Origin: an uncultured Aureispira sp.
Lineage (GTDB): Bacteria; Bacteroidota; Bacteroidia; Chitinophagales; Saprospiraceae
DNA length: 64,000 nt
NCBI GenBank assembly: GCA_905480485.1
Contig: CAJQQM010000014.1
Span: forward strand, 52,802-116,801
Direction of reading: 5' to 3'
Shown piece by piece: positions 63,496 through 64,000 of the stretch. A program made the translations under genes and the position numbers. Every line of letters begins with the position of its first letter. The first letter of the stretch is position 1. The notes below the pieces were generated by a model. The model was not told the origin of the DNA and did no database searches. It was given only the letters and a program-made list of their open reading frames with translations.

Positions 63496-64000
63496 TTAGT
63501 ACAAAAAGGGTAGGAGTTTAGGCGTTGAGGAACGGTAGGGTTCAAAGGTGTTTAGATGCCCGTAGTTTTTCTTAGCAAGCTTTTGCAGAATCGGGATACC
63601 ACTAATTCGAACCAATAAGATAATTATCCACAATGGTCCAATAATACTTAGCCATTCCCATGCATTTAGATGCGCCGCACAACCTACAAAAATACCACAC
63701 CAAAAAAGTATTTCTCCACTATAGTTGGGGTGCTGAACGATCTTCCACAAGCCACTTTGTATGAAAAGGCCTTTATTATTGGGGTTTCGACGGAAGCGAA
63801 ATTTTTGGAAATCTGCAATGCTTTCGATGATTAATCCGAGTATAGCAAGCTCAAAACCAAATAGGTGAATGGTTTTGATAGCATCGATGTCTTTGTCAAA
63901 GACACAAATTAGGGGTAATGAGATAACTAAAATACTTATGGTTTGAAGCAACCAAAAACTACCAATACGTCTCCAGTTTTTTCGTATTTTGTCAAAGCGT
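63496..64000 (-). CDS. DUF1295/steroid-5-alpha-reductase-like membrane protein, 5' end outside the window
   Basis: The frame continues without a stop past the TTG used by the ORF track at 63951 to the right edge, encoding RFDKIRKNWRRIGSFWLLQ before it, so this is the C-terminal part (about 167 residues here). Features: several hydrophobic helices, QKFRFRRNPNNKGLFIQSGLWKIVQHPNYSGEILFWCG (the DUF1295/isoprenylcysteine-methyltransferase-like signature) and a C-terminal LLVRISGIPILQKLAKK. The family reduces lipid or steroid-like double bonds or methylates; the substrate here is unknown. It converges with birA, 8 bases apart. Confidence 0.82.
   Translation of the reverse strand, partial: RFDKIRKNWRRIGSFWLLQTISILVISLPLICVFDKDIDAIKTIHLFGFELAILGLIIESIADFQKFRFRRNPNNKGLFIQSGLWKIVQHPNYSGEILFWCGIFVGCAAHLNAWEWLSIIGPLWIIILLVRISGIPILQKLAKKNYGHLNTFEPYRSSTPKLLPFLY

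Noticed and set aside
1-64000. tRNA, rRNA, insertion sequences, prophage, replication origin
   Set aside because: Looked for cloverleaf-like segments, transposase or integrase motifs and long terminal repeats; none could be supported by reading.

Overview
The window is AT-rich DNA from a member of the Bacteroidota. It carries a type IX secretion/gliding (T9SS) locus (PorP/SprF-like protein, GldK, GldL, GldM, GldN), secreted proteins with T9SS C-terminal sorting domains of both the short A-like and the gliding-associated B-like kinds, an ECF sigma/FecR pair, and promoters of the Bacteroidota type (TTTG about 19-20 bases before TAnnTTTG). The exact lineage cannot be fixed by eye; the Gld sequences and the giant HYR-repeat adhesin would suit Saprospiria/Chitinophagia-like organisms. 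No tRNA, rRNA, CRISPR array, insertion sequence or prophage was seen, so this reads as ordinary chromosome.

Layout. 1-3250: the end of a DUF3089 hydrolase gene, a Tat-type PhoX-like phosphatase, and a tail-anchored protein-kinase fold whose HRD and DFG aspartates are both replaced (probable pseudokinase). 3301-12416: the T9SS core, consisting of a PorP/SprF-like protein, gldK, gldL, gldM, gldN, then a second gldM and a second gldN. Hairpins lie in most of the gaps. 12572-16639: an AddB/RecB-like PD-(D/E)XK nuclease, a DUF2306 membrane protein and a low-molecular-weight tyrosine phosphatase. 16647-20559: fabG, an LpxD-family acyltransferase, a DUF2147 protein and the E2 subunit of 2-oxoglutarate dehydrogenase. 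20712-25480: asparagine synthase, a WbpP-like UDP-hexosamine epimerase and a secreted beta-helix protein, which looks like surface polysaccharide work. 25556-27914: an ECF sigma, FecR and unknown secreted protein operon on the minus strand. 28059-33939: a small PepSY-like protein, recG, and a cluster of exported proteins that includes a 60-residue PID-CTERM-like protein.

34248-42021: methionine aminopeptidase, an LptF/LptG permease, a PAP2 phosphatase, an SPFH protein, a small cytochrome c, a polysaccharide deacetylase, a multi-pass membrane protein and a GT4 glycosyltransferase. 42061-46491: clpC, a STAS-domain protein and ribonuclease Z. 47243-57157: one gene for a roughly 3300-residue adhesin with about 30 cysteine-rich HYR-type repeats and a B-type T9SS sorting domain. 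57372-64000: ribosomal protein S1, a LUD-domain protein, ftsH, rsfS, birA and the end of a DUF1295-like membrane protein. LUD-ftsH-rsfS next to divergent birA is a familiar Bacteroidota arrangement.

How the parts connect: the Gld complex would export and anchor the three CTD-bearing proteins in this window (beta-helix protein, 595-residue protein, HYR giant). The best candidates for something not well described are the pseudokinase beside the T9SS genes, the tandem gldMN duplication with no second gldKL, and the minimal PID-CTERM protein next to two other exported proteins.
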